Origin: Sandaracinaceae bacterium
GTDB taxonomy: Bacteria; Myxococcota_A; Polyangia; Polyangiales; Sandaracinaceae
Assembly: GCA_019637095.1 (NCBI GenBank)
Contig: JAHBWG010000079.1
Location: forward strand, 1 to 43,717
DNA length: 43,717 bases
Direction: 5' to 3'
Below, in pieces: positions 16,979-25,370 of the stretch. The notes under the pieces were generated by a model. The model was not told where the DNA came from and searched no databases. It saw nothing but the letters and a program-made list of their open reading frames with translations. The translations under genes were made by a program, and so were the position numbers. Numbering within the stretch: position 1 is the stretch's first letter; every line of letters begins with the position of its first letter.

Positions 16979-18256
16979 ATGGATCAGCGGACGATGGCGG
17001 CTCAGCGCTGGGCCGATCACGAGAGCGCGCTGCGCTCGAAGTACCACGGCGCCGGGCTGTACGTGCGCAAGCAGGTCTACCAGCGCCCGGACGGCGTCAC
17101 GATGGTCACCGGCGGCTGGGCCTTCCTCGACGGGAGCCCCGCGATCGTGCCGACCGACCTCGACCTGCTCGTCGTGAGCGACGCGGCGGGGCCCGACGGA
17201 GCGCTCGACGCGATGGGCCGCGAGCCCGCGGCGGTGATGCGCATCCTCGGCCCCTACGCGACCGAGGAGACGCACCCGATCGCGCACTGGGCGGTGCGCG
17301 TGCCCGAGGACGCGCGGCCCGTCTTGATGGCGCAGATCCGCGCGCTGCCCGAGCACACGCCCGGCGCGGCGCCCGTCGGCGGGGTCCCGCCCATGCCGTC
17401 GGCGTTCGGCGTACCGCCGAGCGGTCCGGCGTTCCGCGCGGCGCCACCCCCCGCGCCCGCGCCGCCCTCCTCCGGGGGTGGAGGCGGATCCGTCGTGCTC
17501 ATCCTCGGGATCGTCGGCGGCGCGGTGCTGCTCGGCACCCTCGCGATCTGCGGCCTCGGCGGCGCGATGTACGCGCTCGCGTCGCGCGCGAGCGAGGACC
17601 CGTACGTCTACGAGCCGTACGAGTACGACGACCCGTACGAGCCCTACGCCGACGACGTCGCCCCGGCGGCCGACGACCCCGGCGACAGCCTCGACGACAT
17701 CGCGCGCGAGCCGGCGGGTGACCGCTACGTCGTCCCCATCCCCGCCCGTGTCCCCTCGCGCGGCCCCGCCGGCGCGCCGATCACGATCCAGATCTTCAGC
17801 GACTTCCAGTGCCCGTTCTGCGCGCGCGTGCGGCCGACGATCGATCAGATCGTCGAGACGTACCCGAGCGACGTGCGCGTCGTGTGGCGCCACTACCCGC
17901 TGCCGTTCCATCGCGACGCGATGCCGGCGGCGGAGGCGTCCGTCGAGGTGTACGAGCAGGCGGGCGACGCGGCGTTCTGGGCCTACCACGATCTGCTCTT
18001 CGACAATCAGCGCGCGCTCGACGCGGCGAACCTCGTCGCCCTCGCCCGCCGCGTCCCCGGGGTCGACGCGGCGCGCGTCGAGGCCGCGGTGCGCGACCGC
18101 CGCCACCGCGCGCGCGTCGAGAGCGACATGGACGCGGTGCGCGACGCCGGGATGCGCATCGGCACGCCGTCCTTCCTGATCGACGGAGAGCTGGTGAGCG
18201 GCGCGCAGCCGTTCAGCCGCTTCCGCACCGCGATCGAGGCGGCCCGCGCGCGCTGA
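16979..18256 (+). CDS. Membrane-tethered DsbA-like thiol oxidoreductase
   Basis: 425 residues. Residues 1-125 form a soluble domain of unknown type without a signal peptide; 126-170 is a Pro/Gly-rich linker; 172-198 a transmembrane helix; 200-245 an Asp/Tyr/Glu-rich acidic spacer; and 255-425 a thioredoxin-4/DsbA-like domain with active site CPFC (Cys278, Cys281) in IFSDFQCPFCARVRP and cis-Pro397 in GTPSFLIDGE. The topology implies a cytoplasmic N-terminal domain and a periplasmic redox domain, unusual for DsbA-like proteins, which normally have only a signal peptide. The relative lacking a helical insertion, RWRHYPLPFH-like, matches the Na+/H+ antiporter-linked DsbA group. taggag lies before ATG 16979. 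Convergent with the HEAT gene. Confidence 0.8.
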   Translation: MDQRTMAAQRWADHESALRSKYHGAGLYVRKQVYQRPDGVTMVTGGWAFLDGSPAIVPTDLDLLVVSDAAGPDGALDAMGREPAAVMRILGPYATEETHPIAHWAVRVPEDARPVLMAQIRALPEHTPGAAPVGGVPPMPSAFGVPPSGPAFRAAPPPAPAPPSSGGGGGSVVLILGIVGGAVLLGTLAICGLGGAMYALASRASEDPYVYEPYEYDDPYEPYADDVAPAADDPGDSLDDIAREPAGDRYVVPIPARVPSRGPAGAPITIQIFSDFQCPFCARVRPTIDQIVETYPSDVRVVWRHYPLPFHRDAMPAAEASVEVYEQAGDAAFWAYHDLLFDNQRALDAANLVALARRVPGVDAARVEAAVRDRRHRARVESDMDAVRDAGMRIGTPSFLIDGELVSGAQPFSRFRTAIEAARAR

Positions 18257-18261
18257 GCTGA

Positions 18262-18288
18262 CTGAGGGGTGCTTCGGCGGCCTCTCAC
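18262..18288. terminator. Possible shared hairpin between convergent genes
   Basis: Between the stops at 18256 and 18290 lies tgaggggtgc-ttcg-gcggcctctca, an imperfect stem closed by a UUCG tetraloop. No U-tract follows in either direction, so intrinsic termination is uncertain. Confidence 0.25.
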
Positions 18289-18289
18289 C

Positions 18290-21001
18290 TCAGGCCATCG
18301 CGGTGAGATCCTCGAAGGTCGGATAGTAGACGCCGCGGAAGCCCTCGAGCACCGGGCGCCCCGCCACGGTGCGGTGCGTCACCGCGTTGCGGACGTGCGC
18401 GATGACCTGCAGGCGGTGCGCGACGCGCACGGTGTGCTCTGGATCCGACGACGTCACGGCGAGGAGGTTCTTCGGCCCGCTCGGGTGGTCGATCCCGAGG
18501 AAGAGCAGCATGCGCGCCCACTCGGTGATCGAGCGCGGGCTGTCGAAGGACTGTCGCGCGTCGCGCAGGTCGCGGAGCGCGTGGATCGCGCTGCGCAAGG
18601 GGAGCTGCACCTCGAGATCGCCGACGACCGCGGCGTCCCGCCAGCGCGGCGCGAGCCAGCGCTGGTAGGTCGGCCACGCGGTGCCCGTCAGCCGATCCGC
18701 GACGGCGTGCAGCTCGGCCGGCCGCCGCGTGAGCTCCGCGAGGCGCGGCGAGAGCCACGCGTGGAGGTAGCCCTCGAGCGACTTCGTGAAGAGCACGATC
18801 GCGCCCGACTGATCGGCGTCGCTCGCCGTCATCTCGTAGAGCGCCTCCGCGGTGCGCAGGCTGCGCGCGAGCGGCGCGAACCCGCGCACCTCGCGCAGGC
18901 GCGCCCACGTCGGGAAGCGCGCCGCGATCTCCGCGTCGACGTCGAGGCCGCCCGCGCGCGAGGGGCGCTGCCCGACGAGCGCGCGGATCTTCAGCTCGAG
19001 CAGCCGCTCGTAGGCGGGGTGGTCCGGCGCGGCGCGCGCGACCGCGGCGTCGAGCGCGGCGACGATCGCGTCGGACGCGTCGGGCGGAAGCTCGACGCGC
19101 GCCGCGAGCCGATCGACGAGGCCCGCGTCGTCGGTGCGCGCGAAGAGCTCGAGCACGCGCAGGATCGACGACGCCTCGCCGAGCGCGAGCAGCCCCTCGG
19201 CCGCGCGCTCCTGTACGACCGCGTCCGCGTCGTCGAGCGCCGCGGCGAGCAGCGCCTCCGCCCCCGGCCCGCCGAGGCGCGCGATCGCGCCGACCGCCTG
19301 CTCGCGCACCCGCGGCGAGGGGTCGGCGCCGAGCGCGGCCACGCGCTCCGGAGCGACGCCCGGGGCCAGGCCGGCGACGCGCGCCCCCGCCGCGCGCACG
19401 CGCGCGTCCGCCGACGCGAGCAGCTTGGGCACGCGATCGGTCACGCGCGAGAGCGGGCCGCGCGAGCCCGCGCGCGCGCTCCGCTCGATCGCTCGCGCCG
19501 CCGCGCCGAGCGCCGCCGGATCGTCCTCGCGGTTGAACAGGTGGACGAGGTCCGCGAGCCGCTCGGGCGAGCCGATCTCCGCGAGGCCGACGAACGCGGC
19601 GACGCGCTCGTCGGGGGCGTCCGTCGCGCGGCGCGCGAGCTCGACGAGATCGCCGACCACCGTCTCCGCGTCGAGGTTGCCCGCGACGTACGCCGCGCGC
19701 CGGCGCACCCCGGCGTCCTCGTCGGCGAGCGCGCGGCGCAGGATCGCGTCGGCGCGCGCGCGCTCCGGCGCCGACAGCGCGCGCGGCCGCGCCGCTAGCT
19801 GCAGCGCCCAGAGCAGCGCGCCCCGCAGCCGCGGCGACGGATCGTCCGCGAGCCCGCCGAGGTGCTCGAGCACCGCGCTCGCCGACGCGAAGGCCCCGAG
19901 CGTCTGCGCGGCGGCGACCCGCACCCGCTCCGCGTCCGCCTCGTGCACGAGCGCGACGAGCGCGTCGCGCTCCCACGCGAGGTCCGCCTCGATCGAGCCT
20001 GCCGCGCGCGCGCGCACGACCGGGTCGAGGGCACCGTCCTGTGCGATCTCGACGAGGCGGCGCGTGACCTCGGGCGTGCGGACCTCCGCGAGGATCTGCA
20101 CGACCCCCTCGGGCTCGTCGGCGAACAACAGCTCCGCGTGCTCGAGCACGTCGGCGACGGGGAGCGTGCGCAGGCGGCGCGCGAGCGCGGCGCGCACCGC
20201 GCGGTCGCTCTCGGTGAGCGCGGCGAGGATCCGCTCGTCGGCGCCGGCGCGCGTCTCGTCGCGGAACGCGCGCGACGCGAGGCTCGCGGCGAGGCGCAGC
20301 TCCGCGTCGTCGTCGCGCGCCATCCGGCGCAGGTGCGGCAGCACCTCCGCGCGCCCGAGCTCGGCGAGGTAACGCACCGCGGCGAGCCGCGCGCCGCGAC
20401 CCGGCGCGCTGGCGAGCAGCTCGATCGCGCGCTCCTCGGCCGCGCGCGAGCGGATCTCCGTCAGCGCCGCCAGCGCCGACGCCGCCTCGTCGCCGCCTGC
20501 CCCCGCGAGCTCCGCGATGCGGTCCGCCGCGCTCTGTGCCCCCATGCGCCCGAGCGCGGCGAGCGCGCCCCGGCGCAGCTCGCGCGGCGCGTCCGCGTCG
20601 AGGAAGCGCGCGACCGCCGCCTCGAGCGCGGGGAACGCGAGCCCGCCCGCCGCCGCGATCGCGGCCCCCGCGACGAGCGGGTCCGCGTCGTCGAGCCGGG
20701 CGTGCACGTACGGGACGAGCCACGCGTTGCGCAGCGCGCGGCCCATCGCACCGAGCAACGCGGCGCGCTCCGCGGGCGCGTCCGTCTCGCGCGCGACCTC
20801 GAGCAGCACGAACGCCGCGCGCTCGGCCACCTCCCAGCCCGCGCCGTGCGCGCGCCCCGCGAGCGAGCCGAGCCCGAGCGAGGCCTCGAGCCGCCGCGCG
20901 GAGGTCGGAGCCTCCCGGACCGCCTCGGCGAGCTGCGCGAGCGCCTCGTCGGGCGCGAGCAATCCGGCCTCGAGCGCGCGCTCGATCGACGGTCCATCCA
21001 T
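18290..21001 (-). CDS. HEAT-repeat protein with C-terminal HEPN-like domain
   Basis: 903 residues from ATG 21001. Residues about 10-650 consist of some 17-20 HEAT-type helical repeats (DPSPRVREQAVGAIARLGG; DEDAGVRRRAAYVAGNL; DADAVVQERAAEGLLALGE), Ala/Arg/Glu-rich. From about 650 the pattern changes to a non-repeat helical domain: LFTKSLEGYLHAWLSPRLAE and, near the end, VIAHVRNAVTHRTVAGRPVLEGF. Arg871-Asn872-x3-His876 matches the R-x4-6-H motif of HEPN ribonucleases, usually in the last helix as here. HEPN domains are RNases or RNA-binding modules in toxin and phage-defence systems; HEAT repeats often sense a partner. RNase activity is inference. TACGCT at 21016-21011 ends 9 nt before the ATG, and a cluster of hairpins lies just upstream. 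Confidence 0.75.
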   Translation of the reverse strand: MDGPSIERALEAGLLAPDEALAQLAEAVREAPTSARRLEASLGLGSLAGRAHGAGWEVAERAAFVLLEVARETDAPAERAALLGAMGRALRNAWLVPYVHARLDDADPLVAGAAIAAAGGLAFPALEAAVARFLDADAPRELRRGALAALGRMGAQSAADRIAELAGAGGDEAASALAALTEIRSRAAEERAIELLASAPGRGARLAAVRYLAELGRAEVLPHLRRMARDDDAELRLAASLASRAFRDETRAGADERILAALTESDRAVRAALARRLRTLPVADVLEHAELLFADEPEGVVQILAEVRTPEVTRRLVEIAQDGALDPVVRARAAGSIEADLAWERDALVALVHEADAERVRVAAAQTLGAFASASAVLEHLGGLADDPSPRLRGALLWALQLAARPRALSAPERARADAILRRALADEDAGVRRRAAYVAGNLDAETVVGDLVELARRATDAPDERVAAFVGLAEIGSPERLADLVHLFNREDDPAALGAAARAIERSARAGSRGPLSRVTDRVPKLLASADARVRAAGARVAGLAPGVAPERVAALGADPSPRVREQAVGAIARLGGPGAEALLAAALDDADAVVQERAAEGLLALGEASSILRVLELFARTDDAGLVDRLAARVELPPDASDAIVAALDAAVARAAPDHPAYERLLELKIRALVGQRPSRAGGLDVDAEIAARFPTWARLREVRGFAPLARSLRTAEALYEMTASDADQSGAIVLFTKSLEGYLHAWLSPRLAELTRRPAELHAVADRLTGTAWPTYQRWLAPRWRDAAVVGDLEVQLPLRSAIHALRDLRDARQSFDSPRSITEWARMLLFLGIDHPSGPKNLLAVTSSDPEHTVRVAHRLQVIAHVRNAVTHRTVAGRPVLEGFRGVYYPTFEDLTAMA

Positions 21002-21010
21002 CGAGGCGCG

Positions 21011-21016
21011 AGCGTA
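21011..21016 (-). promoter_or_regulatory. Extended -10 hexamer (TGA TACGCT) for the HEAT gene
   Basis: Minus-strand TGA-TACGCT, 9 nt before ATG 21001, has the spacing of a leaderless transcript. Upstream on the minus strand are direct repeats and four hairpins (21022-21197), so either the promoter overlaps them or they terminate read-through from the metallophosphoesterase gene. Confidence 0.4.
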
Positions 21017-21021
21017 TCACC

Positions 21022-21077
21022 GGCCGACGGCGCCGTTCGAGGCCCAGGACACGGGGCCGACGGCGCCGTTCGAGGCC
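21022..21077. repeat. 23-bp direct repeat, two exact copies
   Basis: The 23-bp sequence at 21022-21044 (ggccgacggcgccgttcg plus aggcc) recurs exactly at 21055-21077, period 33. It contains the palindrome ggcgcc and flanks the hairpin cluster, on the side of the HEAT-gene start. It may be an operator (two sites one helical turn times three apart) or part of a repetitive element. Confidence 0.7.
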
Positions 21078-21078
21078 A

Positions 21079-21197
21079 GGCCATCGCGCAGCGATGGCCG
21101 TTGGCCGAGGGGGCCCCATCGCCCAGCGATGGGGTCGAACGCGGCTGCGCCGCGTTCGCCTCGGTTGGGGGCCCCATCGCGGCTTGGCCGCGATGGG
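21079..21197. repeat. Cluster of four perfect short-loop hairpins (REP-like)
   Basis: Four perfect inverted repeats with 3-nt loops lie within 119 bp: 21079-21099 (ggccatcgc/gcgatggcc, loop gca), 21114-21134 (ccccatcgc/gcgatgggg, loop cca), 21137-21157 (gaacgcggc/gccgcgttc, loop tgc) and 21173-21197 (cccatcgcggc/gccgcgatggg, loop ttg). Three share the core CCATCGC. They sit between the stop of the metallophosphoesterase gene (21230) and the start of the HEAT gene. This resembles a REP/BIME-type mosaic; it could stabilise the upstream mRNA 3' end or block read-through. Confidence 0.8.
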
Positions 21198-21229
21198 CGG
21201 AGGAGCTGGGACAGCCCCTCCAGACCAGC

Positions 21230-22024
21230 TCAGAGCTCGAGCACGTCTTGCACGGTCGGCGCGCCGTACTCGACCGCGCCCGTGCGCACCTCGAGGTTCG
21301 GCAGGATCGCCACGCGACAGGCGTCGTGCGTGTGGCCGGCGAGCACGGTGATCTTGCGCGTCGGGTGCGCGAGCGCGAGCTCGCGCAGCACCTGGCCGAC
21401 CGCGTGGCAGGTCATCCACGGCAGCCAGTCGTCCCCGCTGACGCGGCCCTGATGCGTGGACGCCTCGCGGAACGGCGGGACGTGCGTCGCGACGACCACG
21501 TGCGCGTGCGGCGCGAGCGCCTCGCCGAGCAGGCGCGAGAGCGTGCGCGCCTCCTCGTCGCCCAGCCGGCGCACCACCTCGAGGAGCGCGGCGCGCGTGG
21601 GCTGGATCAGCTCGCGGATGCGCAGGTGGTCGTTGAGCACGACGCCCGTGCCCTCGGGATCGCCGAGCCGGCCGTCGGCCCAGCCGTCGACGCCGACGAG
21701 CGCGGTCGAGCGGCTGAGCGGCACGACGCCCGCGTGCGGCAGCCACACGAGCTTGGGCTCGATCCGGGAGATCTCGCGCAGGCCCGCGCGCACCGCCGCG
21801 ACGCTCGCGCCGTAGTAGTCGTGGTTGCCCGCGACGAACCAGCACGGCACGCGCCAGCCCGCGACGAGCTTCGCGAGGTCCGCGCCGAGCTCGGGCGCGA
21901 TCGAGATGTCTCCGGTGATCACGACGCCGTCGGGCGCGCAGCGCGCGACCTCGGCGGCGAACCGCGCGATGGCCTCGTCCGTCAGGAAGTCGAGGTGGAC
22001 GTCGGTGAGCCAGGCGAGGCGCAT
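21230..22024 (-). CDS. Calcineurin-like metallophosphoesterase
   Basis: 264 residues. All dimetal ligands are present in order: LTDVHLDFL (DxH), VVITGDISIA (GD), FVAGNHDYYG (GNHD), VVATHVPP (H) and VLAGHTHDACR (GHxH). It hydrolyses a phosphomono- or diester; the substrate is unknown. The protein is cytoplasmic by sequence (no signal). ATG 22024 lies one nucleotide after the stop of the C2-like lipoprotein gene, so the two are co-transcribed. Followed by the hairpin cluster. Confidence 0.87.
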   Translation of the reverse strand: MRLAWLTDVHLDFLTDEAIARFAAEVARCAPDGVVITGDISIAPELGADLAKLVAGWRVPCWFVAGNHDYYGASVAAVRAGLREISRIEPKLVWLPHAGVVPLSRSTALVGVDGWADGRLGDPEGTGVVLNDHLRIRELIQPTRAALLEVVRRLGDEEARTLSRLLGEALAPHAHVVVATHVPPFREASTHQGRVSGDDWLPWMTCHAVGQVLRELALAHPTRKITVLAGHTHDACRVAILPNLEVRTGAVEYGAPTVQDVLEL

Positions 22025-22025
22025 C

Positions 22026-23579
22026 TCACGGCTGCGGTTGCACGCGCAGGCGCAGGATCCCGGTCTGCCCGGTGCGCTCGCCGCGCGACACGAGGTCGAG
22101 CGTGAGCTCGACGTCCCCACCCGCGAGCACGCTCGGGTCGATCTGCGTCGCGCCGATCACCTCGTCGCCGCCGACGTCCTCGTCGTAGACGACGACGCGC
22201 AGCGGGAACGACGCGGCGAGCACGGGGCTCGGCAGCCACTGGTCGAAGCGCGCCTCGCGCCGGTCCTGGATGGTCGGGGTGCGGTGGATCTCGCGGCCCT
22301 CGCGCACCGACGAGATCACGACGTACGGATCGGGCTCGCCGCCGACGGTGTCCCACGCGCGCCCCGCCGGATCGCGCGGGTTGATCAGCACGCTGCGGAT
22401 CTGGAGGCGCGCCGCGCGCGCGGGCTCGGAGGGCGCGGGGGAGGAGAGCAGCGGCGGCGCGTTCTCGCGCGCGCTCGACGAGCGCACGCGGTAGCGCGCC
22501 TGCGCCGGCGTGCCCGCGCCGTCGGTCGTGCTCACGACGAGCAGCGCCGGGCACTCGAGCGCGCTCAGGTGGTGCGTCTCGGGCGCGCGCCGCGTGGTGA
22601 CGGTCGCGACGACCGCGCCCGCGCTCAAGGGGGCCGGCTGTCGCCCGCCCCACGCCGCGTCGAGCCACGCGTGCAGGGCGTCGGCGCAGACGCGCCGGAT
22701 CTGCGCGCCTTGCCCCTCCTCGAGCTCGACCTCCAGGGTGAGCTGCCCCGCGTCCGCGGGGAGCGGGCCGATCACGTCGACGCCTCCGGGCCACACGCCG
22801 GAGCGCTCGTTGATGAGCCACGGGCGCCCGTCGTGCTCCCACGGGCGCTCCGGCACCGCGCCGCGCGGGAGCTGGCCGAGCATGAAGTCGAGCTGCTCGG
22901 TCTCGAGCGCGAAGGTGACGCTGAAGCCCGTCTGGAGCTGGGCGGCGAGGCGCTGCGAGCCCTCCTGCGCGGCCTGCGTGCGCGCGCGCGCGTCCGGTGA
23001 CTCGCCGGCGAGCCCGAGCAGACCGCCGAGCATCGCGGAGAAGACGCCGGTGGCCTCCGCGCGCACGAGCCCGGTGGGCTCCACCACCGCCCGCACCCCC
23101 GGCTGCGGGCGCAGCCACACGGACGCGACGCGCGCGCGCCGGTCGTAGCCGATGTGGAGCGACGCGCTGAACGCGGCCTGCGCGTCCATGCGCAGGTACT
23201 GGCGGACGCGGAAGCCCATGCTCTCGCGGTCGAGCCAGGTCCAGCCGGGGCCACCGAACGAGACGAAGAGCTGCCCGTCGGAGACGCGCGACTCGCAGCG
23301 CCGGATCCACCAGCGCCCGACGGACGGATCGCGGCCGCCCGCCGCGCCGTCGTGCGTCTCCTCGCCGGGCAGCCCGACGAAGGTGCCGAGCACGCGCTCG
23401 CAGATGCGCGGCGCGATGACCTCGGCCATCAGCTCGCTCAGCTCGTCGGGCGTGCCCTGCTCGCCGCCCGCGGTGGGCGGGCAGTCGGCGGGCGCGCCGC
23501 GCGCGCTGTCGTCGTAGCGAACCTCGTCGCCGCAGCCGGCGAGCGCGAGGACGAGCAACGCGGAGACCGTACGGTGCAT
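22026..23579 (-). CDS. Lipoprotein with C-terminal C2-like domain
   Basis: 517 residues from ATG 23579, preceded by agaggg. HRTVSALLVLALAGC is a lipoprotein signal (LAGC). The central 350 residues are unassigned; they contain GRWWIRRCESRVSDGQLFVS, FGGPGWTWLDRESMGF and a helical QEGSQRLAAQLQTGFSVTF stretch. The last 125 or so residues resemble a C2 domain: VLINPRD...GGEPDPYVVISS...TPTIQDRREARFDQWLP...FPLRVVVYDEDVGGDEVIGAT, with Asp residues in the loops that could bind calcium and membranes. C2 domains are rare in bacteria outside this phylum. It is linked by one nucleotide to the metallophosphoesterase gene. Confidence 0.75.
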   Translation of the reverse strand: MHRTVSALLVLALAGCGDEVRYDDSARGAPADCPPTAGGEQGTPDELSELMAEVIAPRICERVLGTFVGLPGEETHDGAAGGRDPSVGRWWIRRCESRVSDGQLFVSFGGPGWTWLDRESMGFRVRQYLRMDAQAAFSASLHIGYDRRARVASVWLRPQPGVRAVVEPTGLVRAEATGVFSAMLGGLLGLAGESPDARARTQAAQEGSQRLAAQLQTGFSVTFALETEQLDFMLGQLPRGAVPERPWEHDGRPWLINERSGVWPGGVDVIGPLPADAGQLTLEVELEEGQGAQIRRVCADALHAWLDAAWGGRQPAPLSAGAVVATVTTRRAPETHHLSALECPALLVVSTTDGAGTPAQARYRVRSSSARENAPPLLSSPAPSEPARAARLQIRSVLINPRDPAGRAWDTVGGEPDPYVVISSVREGREIHRTPTIQDRREARFDQWLPSPVLAASFPLRVVVYDEDVGGDEVIGATQIDPSVLAGGDVELTLDLVSRGERTGQTGILRLRVQPQP

Positions 23580-23626
23580 GGGATCCCTCTCACGCAGAGC
23601 ATACCGGCGAACCGCGCGCGCCCGCC

Positions 23627-24997
23627 TCAGGATCGTGCGGGGTAGCGTGACCGCAGGTAGCGCCACACCGCGCGCAGGCCGCTCGCCTCGCCGCCCTGCG
23701 GGCGGCCCGGCCGCGCGCGGTCGTTCCACGCCGGCGTGTCGAGGTGCACCCACGTGCGCGCGCCGCCGACGAACTCCTTCAGGAAGAGCGCGGCGATCGT
23801 GGCGCCGGCGAAGCTCGTCGCCGCCGCGTTCTTCAGGTCCGCGATCTCGCTCTCGAGGTGGCGCCGGTAGCCGGCGTGGAGCGGGAGGCGCCACAGCGGA
23901 TCGTGCGCGCCCTCGCCCGCCTCGAAGAGCGCCTGCGCGACCGCGTCGTCCGCGGTCCAGAACGGCGTGATCTCGGTCCCGACGGCGACGCGCGCCGCGC
24001 CGGTCAGCGTCGCGAAGTCGACGAGGAGCTCGGGCGCGTCCTCGGCCGCGAGCGCGAGCGCGTCGGCGAGGATCACGCGGCCCTCGGCGTCGGTGTTCGT
24101 GATCTCGACGGTCTTGCCCTTGCGAGTGCGCACCACGTCGCCCGGGCGGTAGGCGCCCGGCCCGGGGAGGTTCTCGACCGCGGGGACGAGCACGCGCAGG
24201 CGCACGGGCAGGCGCGCGTCGACGATGGCGCCCGCGAGGGCGAGCGCGATCGCCGCGCCGCCCATGTCCTTCTTCATGCGGAGCATGTTCGCCGACCCCT
24301 TGAGGTCGAGGCCGCCGCTGTCGAAGCAGACCCCCTTGCCCACGAGGGTGACCTTCGGGTGCGCCGGATCACCCCACGAGAGGTCGACGAGGCGCGGCGC
24401 GCGGCCGCTCCCCTTGCCCACGGCGACGATCGCGGGGAAGCCATCGGCGAGCGCGTCGCCCTCGACGACCGACACCTCGGCGCCCTCGATCGTGCGCGCC
24501 GCCGCCGCGAGCTCGGCCGGCCCGAGGTCCTCCGCCGGCGTGTTGATCCAATCGCGCGCGCGCCCGATCGCGACGAGCTGCCGCGCCGCCTCCGCGCGGT
24601 CGGCGCCCGCGGGCCAGACGAGCTCGTGCGCGCCGCCCGCCGGCTCGCTGCGGTAACGATCGAAGCGGTAGGCCGCGAGCGCCCAGCCGATCGCGGCCTC
24701 GGTCGCCTCCTCGGGCGAGTGCGCGGCGTCGATGCGGTAGCGCCCGGGCGGCAGGCGCTGCGCGGCGGCCGACCACGTGTAGAGGCTCTCGTCCTTGCGC
24801 CCGAGGAGCGCGCACGCCGGGCCCTTCGGGCCGGGCACGAGCAGCACGCGGTTGCCCTTGGGCTCGAACGCGCTCGCCGCGATCCAGCGCTTCACGGCCT
24901 GGGCGCGGCCGCGCTTCCAGGCGGCGAACGCCGCCGCGTCGAGCGGGACGATCGGGACGGTCGACGCGGACTTGCGGGCGACGAGAGAGGCGAGCAT
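23627..24997 (-). CDS. M17 leucyl aminopeptidase family protein
   Basis: 456 residues. The catalytic half is complete: VTLVGKGVCFDSGGLDLKGS (Lys and Asp), MLRMKKDMGGAA (Asp), VEITNTDAEGRVILADAL (Asp, Glu, catalytic Arg) and the following DFATLTGAARVAVG. The N-terminal macro-like domain is shorter than in E. coli PepA (503 residues). It is a cytoplasmic two-zinc exopeptidase that removes N-terminal residues, possibly also with the glutathione or Cys-Gly role of some M17 members. ATG 24997 is chosen because preceding codons (back to 25039) are Arg-rich and untypical. Divergent from rpoD, with 373 bp between the starts. Confidence 0.9.
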   Translation of the reverse strand: MLASLVARKSASTVPIVPLDAAAFAAWKRGRAQAVKRWIAASAFEPKGNRVLLVPGPKGPACALLGRKDESLYTWSAAAQRLPPGRYRIDAAHSPEEATEAAIGWALAAYRFDRYRSEPAGGAHELVWPAGADRAEAARQLVAIGRARDWINTPAEDLGPAELAAAARTIEGAEVSVVEGDALADGFPAIVAVGKGSGRAPRLVDLSWGDPAHPKVTLVGKGVCFDSGGLDLKGSANMLRMKKDMGGAAIALALAGAIVDARLPVRLRVLVPAVENLPGPGAYRPGDVVRTRKGKTVEITNTDAEGRVILADALALAAEDAPELLVDFATLTGAARVAVGTEITPFWTADDAVAQALFEAGEGAHDPLWRLPLHAGYRRHLESEIADLKNAAATSFAGATIAALFLKEFVGGARTWVHLDTPAWNDRARPGRPQGGEASGLRAVWRYLRSRYPARS

Positions 24998-25370
24998 GGG
25001 CGCGAGTACACCACGTCGCCCGTCGTCGCGCACCGACACGCGGCCCCATCGGGTCTGAAATCATTGCATAGCCAGCGGCCTCACGAAGGGCGACGCGCCC
25101 CGATCCCCCTGCGGAACAGGGCTTGCCGTAGCCCGTCTCAGGGATGTTGAGAGGTCGGCTCGGTGGGCGCGCAAACCATGCGTGCATGTTTCGTACACCC
25201 GTGCTAGGGTCGGCCATTGGTGTCGCCTGCGCAGTCCCTCCCCCATGCGCGCCCGGTGCGGGGCGAGCGGGGAGGTGTCTCGCCGCGCGGGCGGTCGCGC
25301 AGCGCAACGGCTTTTGCTTTGGAGAGTCGCCCTGTGGGGATGGGGACGCCTCGCCGGAAGGGGATCTGTC
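24998..25370. other. Divergent intergenic region between aminopeptidase and rpoD
   Basis: About 373 bp, somewhat less GC-rich in the middle (aatcattgcatagcc, catgtttcgtacacccgtgc). It must hold the promoters of both genes and a rpoD leader of about 150 nt. Apart from the TAGGGT extended -10 at 25205 I see no clear operator, riboswitch or small ORF. The frame of rpoD is open back to 25182, but the codons there are not typical. Confidence 0.5.
25203..25210 (+). promoter_or_regulatory. Candidate extended -10 of rpoD (TGC TAGGGT not strictly spaced to a -35)
   Basis: tgctagggt offers TG followed by TAGGGT at 25205-25210, about 160 nt before the proposed start of rpoD. A TTGAGA at 25147-25152 is too distant (52 nt) to be its -35. 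Evidence is motif only. Confidence 0.3.

Noticed and set aside
21079-21197. Hairpin cluster as a CRISPR array
   Set aside because: The repeats are adjacent palindromes of differing sequence without unique spacers of constant length.
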